Assembly (NCBI GenBank): GCA_021372695.1
Contig: JAJFTY010000038.1
Location: 61,946 to 125,945, forward strand
Length of the DNA stretch: 64,000 bases
Origin: Deltaproteobacteria bacterium
GTDB lineage: Bacteria > Desulfobacterota > Syntrophia > Syntrophales > UBA5619
Direction of reading: 5' to 3'
Part shown: positions 39,829 to 48,310 of the stretch, one piece after another
How the letters are laid out: every line of letters starts with the position of its first letter
How positions within the stretch are numbered: the first letter of the stretch is position 1
Made by a program: the position numbers and the translations under genes
Notes under the pieces: generated by a model
The model's database searches: none
What the model was told of the DNA's origin: nothing
The model's input: the letters and a program-made list of their open reading frames with translations, nothing else

Positions 39829-41708
39829 AATTCGAACCCCACCGTGAAATGGATGCGAAAGCCCGGGTCCTCGACGCCGATCTGCCGGGCGAGCGAAAGG
39901 TTCAGGGCGCCTACCGGGGTGTAGTAATGGAGACCGACGCCTGCCCCCTGGTAGAGGCTGACCGACGAGAAGGAGTCGAAGGCGTTGCCCGCGTCGTAGA
40001 ATGCCGAAACGCCCCAGTCCTCGTAGAGGGCCCTTTCCAGTTCGACGCTTCCGACGAGGAGGTGCTTGCCGCCCGCCACCTGGCCGGTGGCGTCGAGCGG
40101 GCCCAGGGACTGGTAGGCATAGCCGCGCACGCTTTGGTCTCCGCCGGCGAAGAAGCGCAGGGACGCCGGCAGATCGCTGAGCGGATCGCTCCAGAGCGTC
40201 AACCCGGCCCTGGCCCGGGTGTGGAGGGAGAGCCGCCCAGGCAGTGGCCAGAGGTGGCTCCCTTCCGAAATGAGCTGGAAAAGCTCCGTGTCCGAGCCGA
40301 TCGCCCGGTGCGTGCCGCGCAGATCGAAGGCGACACGGAATCCCCGGGTGGGGCGGGCCAGGTTGTCATAGAAATTTCCGGAATAGCGCAGGCCTGGGAG
40401 CACCAGGCGGTTGCCCGAATCCTGGGCGCCCACGGTAAACAACTCGCGCTGGAGGCGGATGTAGGCGGTCCCCATCTGCTGCTTGCCGAGGCTGCGGTTC
40501 CTGGCCAGCTCCAGGGCGGCCAATTTGCTCGTGTACGCGGAGGCCTCTTCCCGCTGCAGGTTGAGTTGAAGCGAGGTGGAACTCCGGATGTCCACGGCAT
40601 CCGGCCAGAGGTAACCGGTCGCCCATCCCTGGAGACGTTCGGAGATAAAGAGATTCGAATTGAATTCATGGCCGCGGGAGAGGACGTTCAGATCGCGGTA
40701 CCGGAGGCTCAGTCTACCCCCCGTGTCCGTGCCGTAGCCCACCCCCTGGCGCAGGCTCCTGCTGGGGCCGGGTTTCAGTTGTACGAGCACGGGAATATGG
40801 AAATCGGCGGACTTCGCCTTTTCCGGCGTGATGTTGACCTCCCGGAAGCGCTCGGAGTTCGTGAAGTTGAGCTGCGTCTCCCCGAGACCGGCATAGGAGA
40901 AAGCCTCACCGGGCCTGTATGCCAGATAGCGGCGGAGGAACGCCTCGGGGTAGCCGGGCGCCCCTTCGATCACCGTCCCGTCGAAAAAGTAGCGCCGGCC
41001 CGTCTCCAGTTCGAGGCGGATGCGTGCGGAAGAGGCGGGCTTCGCGATGCGGATTTCGTGGACCGAAAAATCGGCGTCCAGGTACCCGAGCTCCTGGGCC
41101 CGGGAGAGGAGCGCCCCCTTGGCCTCCTCGTATCGCTGTTGCAGGAGCACGTCGCCCGGCGCCAGGGGGAAGGCGGCGGCAAGCGCCTTCAGGGAGGCCT
41201 CCTCCGCGCCCGGACCATGAAGGGAGACCGCGGCTTCCGTCACGCGCACCGGCTCCCCCGGCTCCACCTGGACCCGCAGGCGAAGTTCGCCGGACTCCCC
41301 CGCCTCGACCGTTGCGGCGATCCGGGCATGGTAATAGCCGAAGGGTTCCAGGGCCGTCCGGACCGTTTCATCCGCCTGAAGCCGGAAACGTTCGAGCCAC
41401 AGCCGGTCCGCCTTTCCGTCCCGGACCAGCCCGGAGGGAAGGATCAGGGCCTCCTGGACGTTTTTGAGGGCATCCCCTGCGATTCCTTCCACGATGATGC
41501 TGACCGACTCGTCCGCCCGCAGGGGAGCGGCGAGGCAGATCAGCAGCAGGGCAAGAATCCAAGCGGCGCGGAGCGGTCTGACGCTCCGCGCCGGAAGAGC
41601 CCCCGGCTTCGGGAAGCGAAGGTTACAAGCCATGATCGGTATCCGAAAACGAGCCATACCCCAAAGTCTGCCGCGGGCGCCGGCCAACAGGGACGCAAGG
41701 ATCATCAA
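39825..41708 (-). CDS. tamA: TamA, Omp85-family outer-membrane assembly protein
   Basis: The protein has up to 627 aa. A signal peptide core (RAAWILALLLICLAAPLRA) is followed by about three POTRA-type domains (residues 70-300) and a 16-strand Omp85 barrel, with the conserved RFFAGGDQSVRGYAYQSLGP loop and a C-terminal Phe (FTVGFEF), the outer-membrane insertion signal. It acts in the outer membrane with TamB. The first ATG at 41708 has GAGG at proper distance but gives a long N-region; ATGs at 41657 and 41633 are alternatives that would place the signal peptide better. It follows purQ by 21 bp and so is probably in the same transcript. Confidence 0.92.
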   Translation of the reverse strand: MMILASLLAGARGRLWGMARFRIPIMACNLRFPKPGALPARSVRPLRAAWILALLLICLAAPLRADESVSIIVEGIAGDALKNVQEALILPSGLVRDGKADRLWLERFRLQADETVRTALEPFGYYHARIAATVEAGESGELRLRVQVEPGEPVRVTEAAVSLHGPGAEEASLKALAAAFPLAPGDVLLQQRYEEAKGALLSRAQELGYLDADFSVHEIRIAKPASSARIRLELETGRRYFFDGTVIEGAPGYPEAFLRRYLAYRPGEAFSYAGLGETQLNFTNSERFREVNITPEKAKSADFHIPVLVQLKPGPSRSLRQGVGYGTDTGGRLSLRYRDLNVLSRGHEFNSNLFISERLQGWATGYLWPDAVDIRSSTSLQLNLQREEASAYTSKLAALELARNRSLGKQQMGTAYIRLQRELFTVGAQDSGNRLVLPGLRYSGNFYDNLARPTRGFRVAFDLRGTHRAIGSDTELFQLISEGSHLWPLPGRLSLHTRARAGLTLWSDPLSDLPASLRFFAGGDQSVRGYAYQSLGPLDATGQVAGGKHLLVGSVELERALYEDWGVSAFYDAGNAFDSFSSVSLYQGAGVGLHYYTPVGALNLSLARQIGVEDPGFRIHFTVGFEF

Positions 41709-41729
41709 GAGGCCTCGCGACCGGCTCTT

Positions 41730-42557
41730 TCAGGGAGTCGCGGTCCGCAGAAAAGCGGCGGCATTCCGGAAGAGGGAGAGGCCCATTCCCTCCTCGGGGA
41801 GCTCCTCGCGCGTCCAGCGCGGATGGTTCGTCCGGTGGAGGTAGGCCTCGGGGTGGGGCATCAGGCCGAAGATGCGGCCCGTTTCGTTGCAGATCCCGGC
41901 GATCCCGTCGACAGCGCCGTTGGGGTTGGCGGGGTACTCCTGCGTGGCCTCTCCGGAGGGTTCATCGCTGTACTGGAGGGCGATCAGGTTTTGACGGTGG
42001 AGACGCGCCAGGATCTCTGGATCCTGTGGCACGAATTTCCCTTCGCCGTGGCGGACGGGAAGATAGATCTTCCCCAGCCCGCGGGTGAAGATGCAGGGAG
42101 AAACGGGATCGACGCGGAGATGGACCCATCGGTCTTCGAATCTCCCCGAGTCGTTGTAGGTGAGCGTGGCCGTCTGCCTGTTGTAGAGGCCGTCCAGGCC
42201 GGGAAGCATCCCCAGCTTGACGAGGAGCTGGAAGCCGTTGCAGACCCCCAGGATCAGTTTGCCCGCCGCGATGAAACGCAGAAACTGGTCGAAAAGCCGC
42301 TCCCGGCCGCCCGCGGCGGAGGCGTGGAGGATCCTGTTGGCGCCGGCCTTGGCCGAGCCGAGGTCGTCGCCGTCAAGGAATCCGCCGGGCAGGTTCAGGA
42401 AGTCGTAGTCATCCAGCCTCTTGGTTCCGCAGAGGAGTTCGCTGATATGGACGATCTCCACCGTGTCGAAGCCGGCGAGGCGGCAGGCGTGGGCCATCTC
42501 CATCTCGCAGTTCGTTCCGTTCCCCGTGATCACAATCGCTTTGATTCTCTGCGGCAT
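41730..42557 (-). CDS. purQ: Phosphoribosylformylglycinamidine synthase glutaminase subunit PurQ
   Basis: The 275-aa protein is the class I glutamine amidotransferase subunit that supplies ammonia to PurL in purine synthesis. The nucleophile is Cys106 in LILGVCNGFQLL; the early segment VITGNGTNCEMEMAHA and the C-terminal FGLMPHPEAYLHR (His/Glu) complete the active site. It is somewhat longer than Gram-positive PurQ. It lies 84 bp downstream of purSL on the same strand; together they form the complete FGAM synthase. The 21-bp gap to tamA suggests read-through into the envelope genes. Confidence 0.95.
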   Translation of the reverse strand: MPQRIKAIVITGNGTNCEMEMAHACRLAGFDTVEIVHISELLCGTKRLDDYDFLNLPGGFLDGDDLGSAKAGANRILHASAAGGRERLFDQFLRFIAAGKLILGVCNGFQLLVKLGMLPGLDGLYNRQTATLTYNDSGRFEDRWVHLRVDPVSPCIFTRGLGKIYLPVRHGEGKFVPQDPEILARLHRQNLIALQYSDEPSGEATQEYPANPNGAVDGIAGICNETGRIFGLMPHPEAYLHRTNHPRWTREELPEEGMGLSLFRNAAAFLRTATP

Positions 42558-42641
42558 CTTTTTCCACCTTGCAGGCCGCCGCGGCGCTCATCAGTTCTCT
42601 CGCGCAGCACAGCCCGCCCAATTTGATGTCCCTGCGACCGG

Positions 42642-45632
42642 TCAGAAGGCCAGGGGCTTCTGCCAGGCCGCCTTGAGGTCGGCCAGATCCGCCTCGACGA
42701 TCTTCGTTCCCGCGAGACCTTCGATCCGGAGGATCCCATCGGCGATCACCCGGCCGATGCAGGCATAGTCGCACCCCGCAAGATGTGCCTCGAAGGCTTC
42801 CCGCACGTCCGGATGGATCGTCGCGACGAAGCGGCTCTGCGATTCCGAAAAGAGAAGCTCGTCGTTTCTCCCGATCCCCTCGGCCGGAACGGCCCTCAGG
42901 TCGACCGCGAGGCCGAGCCCCCCGGCGAAGGCCGTTTCCGCGAGCGCTGCACCGAGCCCACCGTCCGAGCAGTCATGGCAGGAGGCGACTTCGCCTGACC
43001 GGATCGCCCGGCCGAGTGCTTCGTAGAGCGTTCTCGCCGTCCGGGGATGCACCCGGGGAACGCCGTTGCCGACCGCCCCGTTCTGCGCGTACCACTCCGA
43101 TCCGCCCAATTCGCGATGGGTTTTCCCCAGAACGTAGACGAGATCTCCGGGCTTCTTGGCATCCATTGTGACGGCCTTCCGGACATCCTCCATCTTGCCC
43201 AGGGTGGAGAAGAGGAGGGTGGGGGGGATCGAGATCTTGACCTCGCCGATCTGGTAGTCGTTCTTCATGCTGTCCTTCCCCGAGATGCAGGGGACGCCGT
43301 AGGCCGTGGTGAGGTCGTAAAGCGCCTCGTTCGCGCGGACGAGCTGGGCGAGCTTGTACTCCCCGTCGGGGTTCTTCGCCGATTGGACCGGGTCGCACCA
43401 GCAGAAGTTATCGAGCCCGGCCAGCCGGTCGAGGGGCGCCCCCACGGCGACGGCGTTTCGCACCGCTTCGTCGATGGCAGCGGCGGCCATGTCATAGGCG
43501 TCGATGTCGCTGTAGCGGGGGCAGATGCCGCTCGCGACCACGATTCCCTCGAAGGAGTCCAGGACCGGCCGGATCACGGCGGCATCGCTCGGGCCGTCGT
43601 TTTGGGCGCCGGTCAGGGGCTTGATCACGCTCCCCCCCTGGACCTCATGGTCATACTGGCGGACCACCGACTCCTTGCTGCAAACGTTGAGGCGCGAGAG
43701 GACCGCTTTCAGTGCACCCGCCAGGTCCGGCGGTTCCGGAAAATCGGGTTCCGCATGGCGCGGGGGCGCCCAGACGGCTTTGAGCTCCATCTGCGGGAGG
43801 CCCTCATGGAGGAAGGACATCTCGACCATGACCACGGTCTCTTCCCCGTAGCGGATGTGGAACCAGCCCGAATCGGTGTAGCGTCCGAGCACCGTGGCTT
43901 CGACATCCATCTTCCGGGCGAGGCAGAGGAATTCGTCGATTTTCGCCGGATCGACCGCGAGTGTCATCCGCTCCTGGGATTCGGAGATGAGAATCTCCCA
44001 GGGGTTCAGTCCCGGGTATTTCAGCGGCGCCGCCTTCAGGTCGAGCTCGCACCCTCCGGAGAGGGTCGCCGTCTCGCCCACGGAGGAGGAGAGGCCGCCC
44101 GCGCCGTTGTCGGTGATCGCCCGGTAGAGGCTTCGGTCCCGGGCGATGAGCAGGAAGTCGGTCATCTTCTTCTGGGTGATCGGGTCGCCGATCTGGACCG
44201 CCGTGACCGGTGAACCTTCGTGGAGCTCCTCGGAGGAGAAGGTGGCCCCGTGGATCCCGTCCTTCCCGATTCGTCCGCCGGTCATGACGATCAGGTCCCC
44301 GGGCCGGATCTCCTTCGTGTGGGTCGGTTCGCCCGCGATCCGGGCGGGCATGATCCCCCCGGTCCCGCAGTAAACGAGCGGTTTTCCGAGATAGCGCTCA
44401 TCGAAGACGAGGCAGCCGTTCACGGTCGGGATGCCGCTCTTGTTGCCCCCGTGTTCCACCCCCTCGCGGACCCCCTCGTAGATCCGTCGCGGGTGGAGGA
44501 TCCGCTTCGGCAGCGGCCTGTCGTAGTCGGGTGGCGCAAAGCAGAAGACGTCGGTATTGAAGATCAGCTTCGCCCCCTTGCCGCATCCGAAGGGGTCGCG
44601 GTTCACCCCGACGATGCCGGTCAGCGCCCCGCCGTAAGGGTCGAGCGCCGAGGGGGAGTTGTGGGTCTCCACCTTGAAGACGAGGTTCCAGTCGTCGTTG
44701 AACCGGATGATTCCCGCATTGTCGATGAAAACGGAAAGGCACCAGTCCGCCGCTCCCATCCGCGCCCTGATCTCGCGGGTCGATCGCTTGATGAAGGAGG
44801 AAAAGAGGGAGTCGATTTCCCGGATCTGACCCCGGCCGTCATCGTAGGCGATCCGGGCGTTGAAAATCTTGTGCTTGCAGTGCTCCGACCAGGTCTGGGC
44901 CAGGCATTCGAGCTCCGCGTCGGTCATTTTGGCCCCGAGGCCGACCTTCTGCCTGCGGGCGAGGATCTCCCCGTCTCTCAGGTAGTTCCTGAGGATCTGC
45001 ATTTCTTCGAGGGTCAGGGCCAGGACGCGCTCCTGGCTGATCCGGACGAGCTCCTCATCGGAAACGTCCAGGTCGATCTCTTCCGTCCGCGGACACTCCT
45101 CCCCGACCACGCGCGGCACGTAGGGTTTGACCCCGGTCGCCGGGTTCCACGTTTTCCCGTCGATGATGTCGTAGCGCTGGATGAGGTCGTTCGCCAGGAG
45201 CTCGGAGGCGATCCGCTCGGCATCCGCCCGGGTGAGGGTGTCCAGGTCGCACCGGCCGCGGATTGCATGGATCGCATACTGGCGTGACGTGTAGACCCGG
45301 ACGGCCTTGCCGGTCAGAAGCCTGATCGCCTCGCTGGCGGTCTTTCCCACATTGTCCGTGACACCAGGCCGGAACCCCACCTCGATCAGCCAGTCGAACC
45401 CGCAGGCGATCCCCCGGTCGATCGTGTAGTCCTGGATCACCGGATCGGAGAGGGGGCCGCGGGCCGCACACTCCAGGTCCGCCTCGTCGAGGGGGCCTTC
45501 GATGGTGTAGACCTCTACGGTCCGGACCGAATCCACGGGAATCCGAAGATGGTCGATGATCCGCCTTCTGATTTTTTCGCCGAGTGCGTCCCGGATTCCC
45601 TGGCTGAATCCGATCTCGATACGATGGTTCAT
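42642..45632 (-). CDS. purL: FGAM synthase with fused PurS-like domain and PurL (PurSL)
   Basis: The 996-aa protein begins with PurS-like ferredoxin-fold sequence (IEIGFSQGIRDALGEKIRRR and VRTVEVYTIEG; a second half starts near WLIEVGFRPGVTDNVGK). It continues into the PurL catalytic part with AQTWSEHCKHKIFNARI, FKVETHNSPSALDPYGG and FGCGKGAKLIFNTDVFC. PurL converts FGAR, ATP and ammonia to FGAM in purine synthesis; in Bacillus PurS is separate and in E. coli all domains including the glutaminase are one chain. Here PurS-like and PurL parts are fused while PurQ stays separate. The start at 45632 has GGAGGAACGGAG upstream. Confidence 0.93.
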   Translation of the reverse strand: MNHRIEIGFSQGIRDALGEKIRRRIIDHLRIPVDSVRTVEVYTIEGPLDEADLECAARGPLSDPVIQDYTIDRGIACGFDWLIEVGFRPGVTDNVGKTASEAIRLLTGKAVRVYTSRQYAIHAIRGRCDLDTLTRADAERIASELLANDLIQRYDIIDGKTWNPATGVKPYVPRVVGEECPRTEEIDLDVSDEELVRISQERVLALTLEEMQILRNYLRDGEILARRQKVGLGAKMTDAELECLAQTWSEHCKHKIFNARIAYDDGRGQIREIDSLFSSFIKRSTREIRARMGAADWCLSVFIDNAGIIRFNDDWNLVFKVETHNSPSALDPYGGALTGIVGVNRDPFGCGKGAKLIFNTDVFCFAPPDYDRPLPKRILHPRRIYEGVREGVEHGGNKSGIPTVNGCLVFDERYLGKPLVYCGTGGIMPARIAGEPTHTKEIRPGDLIVMTGGRIGKDGIHGATFSSEELHEGSPVTAVQIGDPITQKKMTDFLLIARDRSLYRAITDNGAGGLSSSVGETATLSGGCELDLKAAPLKYPGLNPWEILISESQERMTLAVDPAKIDEFLCLARKMDVEATVLGRYTDSGWFHIRYGEETVVMVEMSFLHEGLPQMELKAVWAPPRHAEPDFPEPPDLAGALKAVLSRLNVCSKESVVRQYDHEVQGGSVIKPLTGAQNDGPSDAAVIRPVLDSFEGIVVASGICPRYSDIDAYDMAAAAIDEAVRNAVAVGAPLDRLAGLDNFCWCDPVQSAKNPDGEYKLAQLVRANEALYDLTTAYGVPCISGKDSMKNDYQIGEVKISIPPTLLFSTLGKMEDVRKAVTMDAKKPGDLVYVLGKTHRELGGSEWYAQNGAVGNGVPRVHPRTARTLYEALGRAIRSGEVASCHDCSDGGLGAALAETAFAGGLGLAVDLRAVPAEGIGRNDELLFSESQSRFVATIHPDVREAFEAHLAGCDYACIGRVIADGILRIEGLAGTKIVEADLADLKAAWQKPLAF

Positions 45633-45673
45633 CTCTTTTGCTCCGTTCCTCCGGCTTCTCTGAAAGAGGGGTA

Positions 45674-45702
45674 TTTATAGCAGATGGCTGCGGAAAAAAC
45701 AA
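45674..45702 (-). promoter_or_regulatory. Predicted promoter of the purSL-purQ-tamAB unit
   Basis: On the minus strand, TTGTTT (45702-45697) is followed after 17 bases by TATAAA (45679-45674), about 40 bp before the purSL ATG. No purine riboswitch or PUR box was recognised in the 232-bp divergent gap. Confidence 0.5.
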
Positions 45703-45734
45703 CGAGCGGAGCGTGATACCAGTCGATTTCCATC

Positions 45735-45764
45735 TTGACAATCTCCCTGAATCCATCCTACCAT
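45735..45764 (+). promoter_or_regulatory. Predicted promoter of the CoA-transferase gene
   Basis: TTGACA at 45735-45740 is followed after 18 bases by TACCAT. The ATG of the gene lies about 100 bp downstream. The spacer lacks the palindrome seen at 48193-48206. Confidence 0.4.
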
Positions 45765-45864
45765 CCGCCCGCGATTTGAACGCCGGACGTAAACATGGGA
45801 AGGAATATCGAAGCGTTGCAGTGATGCGTTCTGTCGACTTTGCAGGAATCGAGGGAGTGAATTT

Positions 45865-47079
45865 ATGAAAGGTGCATTGGAAGGAATCCGGGTGATCGAC
45901 TTGAGCCATGTGCTCGCCGCGCCGACGACGACGATGTTTCTGGCCGATCTGGGCGCCGAGGTGATCCATCTGGAGCCCCCCCAGGGAGACGATGCGAGAG
46001 AATACGGCCCCTTTGTCGGGAAACCTGATAAGAACCGCAGCGGCTACTTCATCAGCCTGAACCGCAACAAGAAGAGCCTGGTCCTTAACCTGAAGCTGGC
46101 CCAGGGGAAGGAAATCCTGCGGGAGCTGATCAAGGTCTCCGACGTGATCGTCGAAAACTTCCGCCCCTCAACCATGAAGAAGATGGGCTTCGGCTGGGAG
46201 GAGATCCAGAAGATCAACCCCCGGATCATCTACGCGGCGATCTCGGGCTTCGGCCACGACAGCCCGCCGGAGTATGCCAAGCGCCCCTCCTACGACATGG
46301 TCGCCCAAGCCTACAGCGGCCTGATGAGCATCACCGGGCCCATCGGTGGCCCGCCCTGCCGCGTGGGCTCCTCAGTCGGCGACATCATCTCCGGACAGCA
46401 GGCGGTGATTGGTATCCTCGCCGCCCTGGCCCACCGGGAGAAGACCGGCCGCGGCCAGTTCTACGACGGTTCGATGGTGGACGGTCTCTTCGCCGTGCTG
46501 GAGAGTGCGGTCGCCCGCTATACGATGACGGGAAAGATCCCCGGACCGCTCGGCGGGGCGCACCCGTCGATCACCCCCTTCGAGGCCTTCCGGACGAAGG
46601 ACTCCTGGGTCATCGTGGCGGCGGGCAACGACAACCTCTGGGCCAAACTCTGCCAGATCCTGGAACGGGAGGACCTGATCCACGATCCCCGCTTCGACAA
46701 CAACCACCTCCGGACGGAGCATCAGCCGGAACTCTCCGCGATTCTGACCTCGGAGTGTGTCAAGAAGACGACGGCGGAGTGGATCGCGATCTTCGAGAAG
46801 GCGAACATCCCCTACTCCAAGATCAACAATATGAAGGAGATCTGCGAGGATCCGATCATCTGCCATCGGAAGATGCTGGTCACCGTGGATCAGCCGGAAG
46901 CCGGTCCGGTCCGGATTGCGGGTTCACCGATCCACCTCTCGGAGACCCCGGGGGTGGTGGAGAGCCCCGCTCCCCTGCTCGGCCAACACTCCGCAGAGGT
47001 CCTGCGGGAGGTTCTCGGGTACACGTCCGAGCGGATCGAAGCCCTGAAGGCGGATGGGGTGATCAACGCCGCTGTCTGA
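45865..47079 (+). CDS. Class III (CaiB/BaiF, formyl-CoA transferase-like) CoA-transferase
   Basis: The 404-aa protein matches the family III CoA-transferases, which form interlocked dimers and move CoA between carboxylates through an aspartyl-CoA intermediate. Landmarks are LEGIRVIDLSHVLAAPTTTM, HLEPPQGDDAREYGP, SLNRNKKSLVLNLK, VIVENFRPSTMKKMG and the catalytic Asp, likely Asp144 in RPSYDMVAQAYSGLM. The C-terminal small domain ends with LGYTSERIEALKADGVI. The substrate is unknown; it presumably activates the acid imported or produced by the surrounding catabolic genes. It is divergent from purSL and followed by the glutaredoxin-DinB gene after 85 bp. Confidence 0.9.
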   Translation: MKGALEGIRVIDLSHVLAAPTTTMFLADLGAEVIHLEPPQGDDAREYGPFVGKPDKNRSGYFISLNRNKKSLVLNLKLAQGKEILRELIKVSDVIVENFRPSTMKKMGFGWEEIQKINPRIIYAAISGFGHDSPPEYAKRPSYDMVAQAYSGLMSITGPIGGPPCRVGSSVGDIISGQQAVIGILAALAHREKTGRGQFYDGSMVDGLFAVLESAVARYTMTGKIPGPLGGAHPSITPFEAFRTKDSWVIVAAGNDNLWAKLCQILEREDLIHDPRFDNNHLRTEHQPELSAILTSECVKKTTAEWIAIFEKANIPYSKINNMKEICEDPIICHRKMLVTVDQPEAGPVRIAGSPIHLSETPGVVESPAPLLGQHSAEVLREVLGYTSERIEALKADGVINAAV

Positions 47080-47164
47080 ACGCCCGGCTCGGCTTGTCCG
47101 GGAAGGGAAGGGGGGGATGCGCGGGCGGCTATTGGGGCGGACGGGAGGAATAAAGGGAAAAACA

Positions 47165-47926
47165 ATGGTGAAGACTCCGGAATTGAGGCTGTACCACCGG
47201 CCGGGCTGAGCCTCCTGCGCCGCGGCGAAGGAGTTTCTTTCGCGGAATCGCATCGAATTCATCTCCCGGGACGTGTTTCTGGACCCGGCGGCCAAGGCCG
47301 AGGCCGAGGCTCTGGGGCTGGACGTCGTGCCCGTCGCCGTGCAGGGCGACCGCCGTCTGCTGATTCTGCATAACGATCAACTCAGGGAATTTCTCGGCCT
47401 TCCGGCTGACGCAATGCGGGCCTCGTACCGGGAGTGGGCCGAGGCCATGAACCGGGTCCTGGAGGCTGTCGAGGAGGCTGTGCACCCGGTCCCCTCTGAG
47501 ATGCTGTCGGCCCCGACGCCCAACCGGGGGCGGGACCTGCGGGAACTGGTCTTCAACATCCATGACCGCATCGCGCCCATGGTCGACGCCCTCTCTTCAG
47601 GCGCCTATCCCTGGGTCTCCGCCGATGAGTATGCGCTCAGCCGGCGCTTCCAAACCACGGAGGAACTGGTTTCGTACTGCCGGGAGATGAGGAGTGACTG
47701 GTTCGAAGGAACCTTGCGGGCGGACCCCGACCGGGTGGAAGACCACCCGGTCGAGACGAAGAAAGGGCCGGTCACGCAATTGCAGCTCCTGGAGTCGCGG
47801 GCCTTCCATTCGGCCCAGCACCTGAGGCAGATCTACGTTTTCCTCAAGCAAATCGGGATTGCGCCCGGCCGTGAGATGTCGGCGGAGGAGATGAAGCCGA
47901 TTGTCCTGGGCGATCAGGTGTTCTGA
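47165..47926 (+). CDS. Candidate selenoprotein: glutaredoxin-like UxxC domain fused to DinB-like domain (in-frame UGA at 47207)
   Basis: From the ATG at 47165 the frame reads MVKTPELRLYHRPG, then UGA (47207-47209), then ASCAAAKEFLSRNRIEF and on without a break to the stop at 47926 (253 residues with Sec). The N-terminal 80 residues are a glutaredoxin/thioredoxin fold whose CxxC would be U15-A-S-C18; VVPVAVQGDRRLLIL provides the cis-Pro strand. Residues about 85-250 look like a DinB-type four-helix bundle (WAEAMNRVLEAVEEA; ESRAFHSAQHLRQIYVFLKQ). AAAGGG and GGAGGAAT lie before the ATG. A bacterial SECIS-like hairpin follows the UGA. Without Sec, a GTG at 47273 would give a truncated protein lacking the redox motif and a ribosome-binding site. 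A nonsense-mutated pseudogene is the alternative. Confidence 0.72.
47225..47243 (+). promoter_or_regulatory. Putative bacterial SECIS hairpin
   Basis: GCGAAGG (47225-47231) pairs with CTTTCGC (47237-47243), 7 bp with one G-U, closing the loop AGTTT (47232-47236). The loop starts 22 nt after the UGA and has G as its second base, agreeing with the known bSECIS rules (short apical loop, G among its first two bases, about 16-37 nt from UGA). An alternative overlapping hairpin CTCCT...AGGAG starts 2 nt after the UGA. Confidence 0.6.
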
Positions 47927-47960
47927 AACCTTTGAATATTTATCGGCAACTGGTAAAACG

Positions 47961-48033
47961 TCATGCCGGCGAAAGCCGGCATCCAGTCTTTCCAAGACCT
48001 TCTGGACCCCGGCTTTCGCCGGGGTGACAACGG
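47961..48033. repeat. Paired palindromic repeat of the same family as 3015-3167 (core only)
   Basis: GTCATGCCGGCGAAAGCCGG...ATCCAG at the left and CTGGACCCCGGCTTTCGCCGG...GTGAC at the right are the same two half-palindromes seen inside the element at 3015-3167, here separated by a short spacer. The 21-bp terminal repeats are not recognisable. It lies in the 384-bp gap between the glutaredoxin-DinB and amidohydrolase genes. Confidence 0.7.
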
Positions 48034-48183
48034 AGGTAGATTTTTAAGCGTCTCGCTCCGCCGCCGGTTTCGACGCGCTCCCGGGATAGGATATCCAAAC
48101 CACAGGAACGACTTTTCTTTTTCCTTCCGGCAGACCCTCCGATGTGCCCCCACGATTCTCACCCACCGGGCCGCACTTTTTGC

Positions 48184-48212
48184 TTGACAAACGATTGTCG
48201 ACAATCTACGAT
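48184..48212 (+). promoter_or_regulatory. Promoter with GntR-type palindromic operator before the amidohydrolase
   Basis: TTGACA (48184-48189), 17-bp spacer, TACGAT (48207-48212). The spacer contains the perfect palindrome GATTGTCGACAATC (48193-48206), whose TGT-CG-ACA core fits the FadR-subfamily GntR operator pattern (TxGT-Nx-ACxA). Binding there would block RNA polymerase. The GntR gene is the second gene downstream, so autoregulation is likely. The same arrangement occurs at 63895-63923. Confidence 0.7.
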
Positions 48213-48310
48213 TTTTCCCCACGGCGGCCGATGCCGCCCGACCGGGGGGTGCGGAATGGATCCCTCCCGGTTCCCGAAGGTACCGGTCATTTTCAATGGA
48301 GGAAAAAGTC

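Noticed and set aside
39849..42626. 925-codon open frame on the plus strand opposite tamA and purQ
   Set aside because: It is antisense to two well-supported genes and its translation is low-complexity and rich in Gly, Arg, Pro and Glu.
45832..45838. TGTCGAC half-palindrome before the CoA-transferase as a third GntR site
   Set aside because: It lacks the flanking symmetry (TGTCGACT, not TTGTCGACAA) and is not placed in a promoter spacer.
47273..47926. Simple DinB-like protein starting at GTG 47273
   Set aside because: There is no ribosome-binding site before it and it would cut a glutaredoxin fold in half; the upstream ATG with in-frame UGA explains the sequence better.
47961..48033. CRISPR-like repeat structure
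   Set aside because: The repeats are one inverted pair with a single spacer, are found dispersed in the window, and no cas genes exist here.
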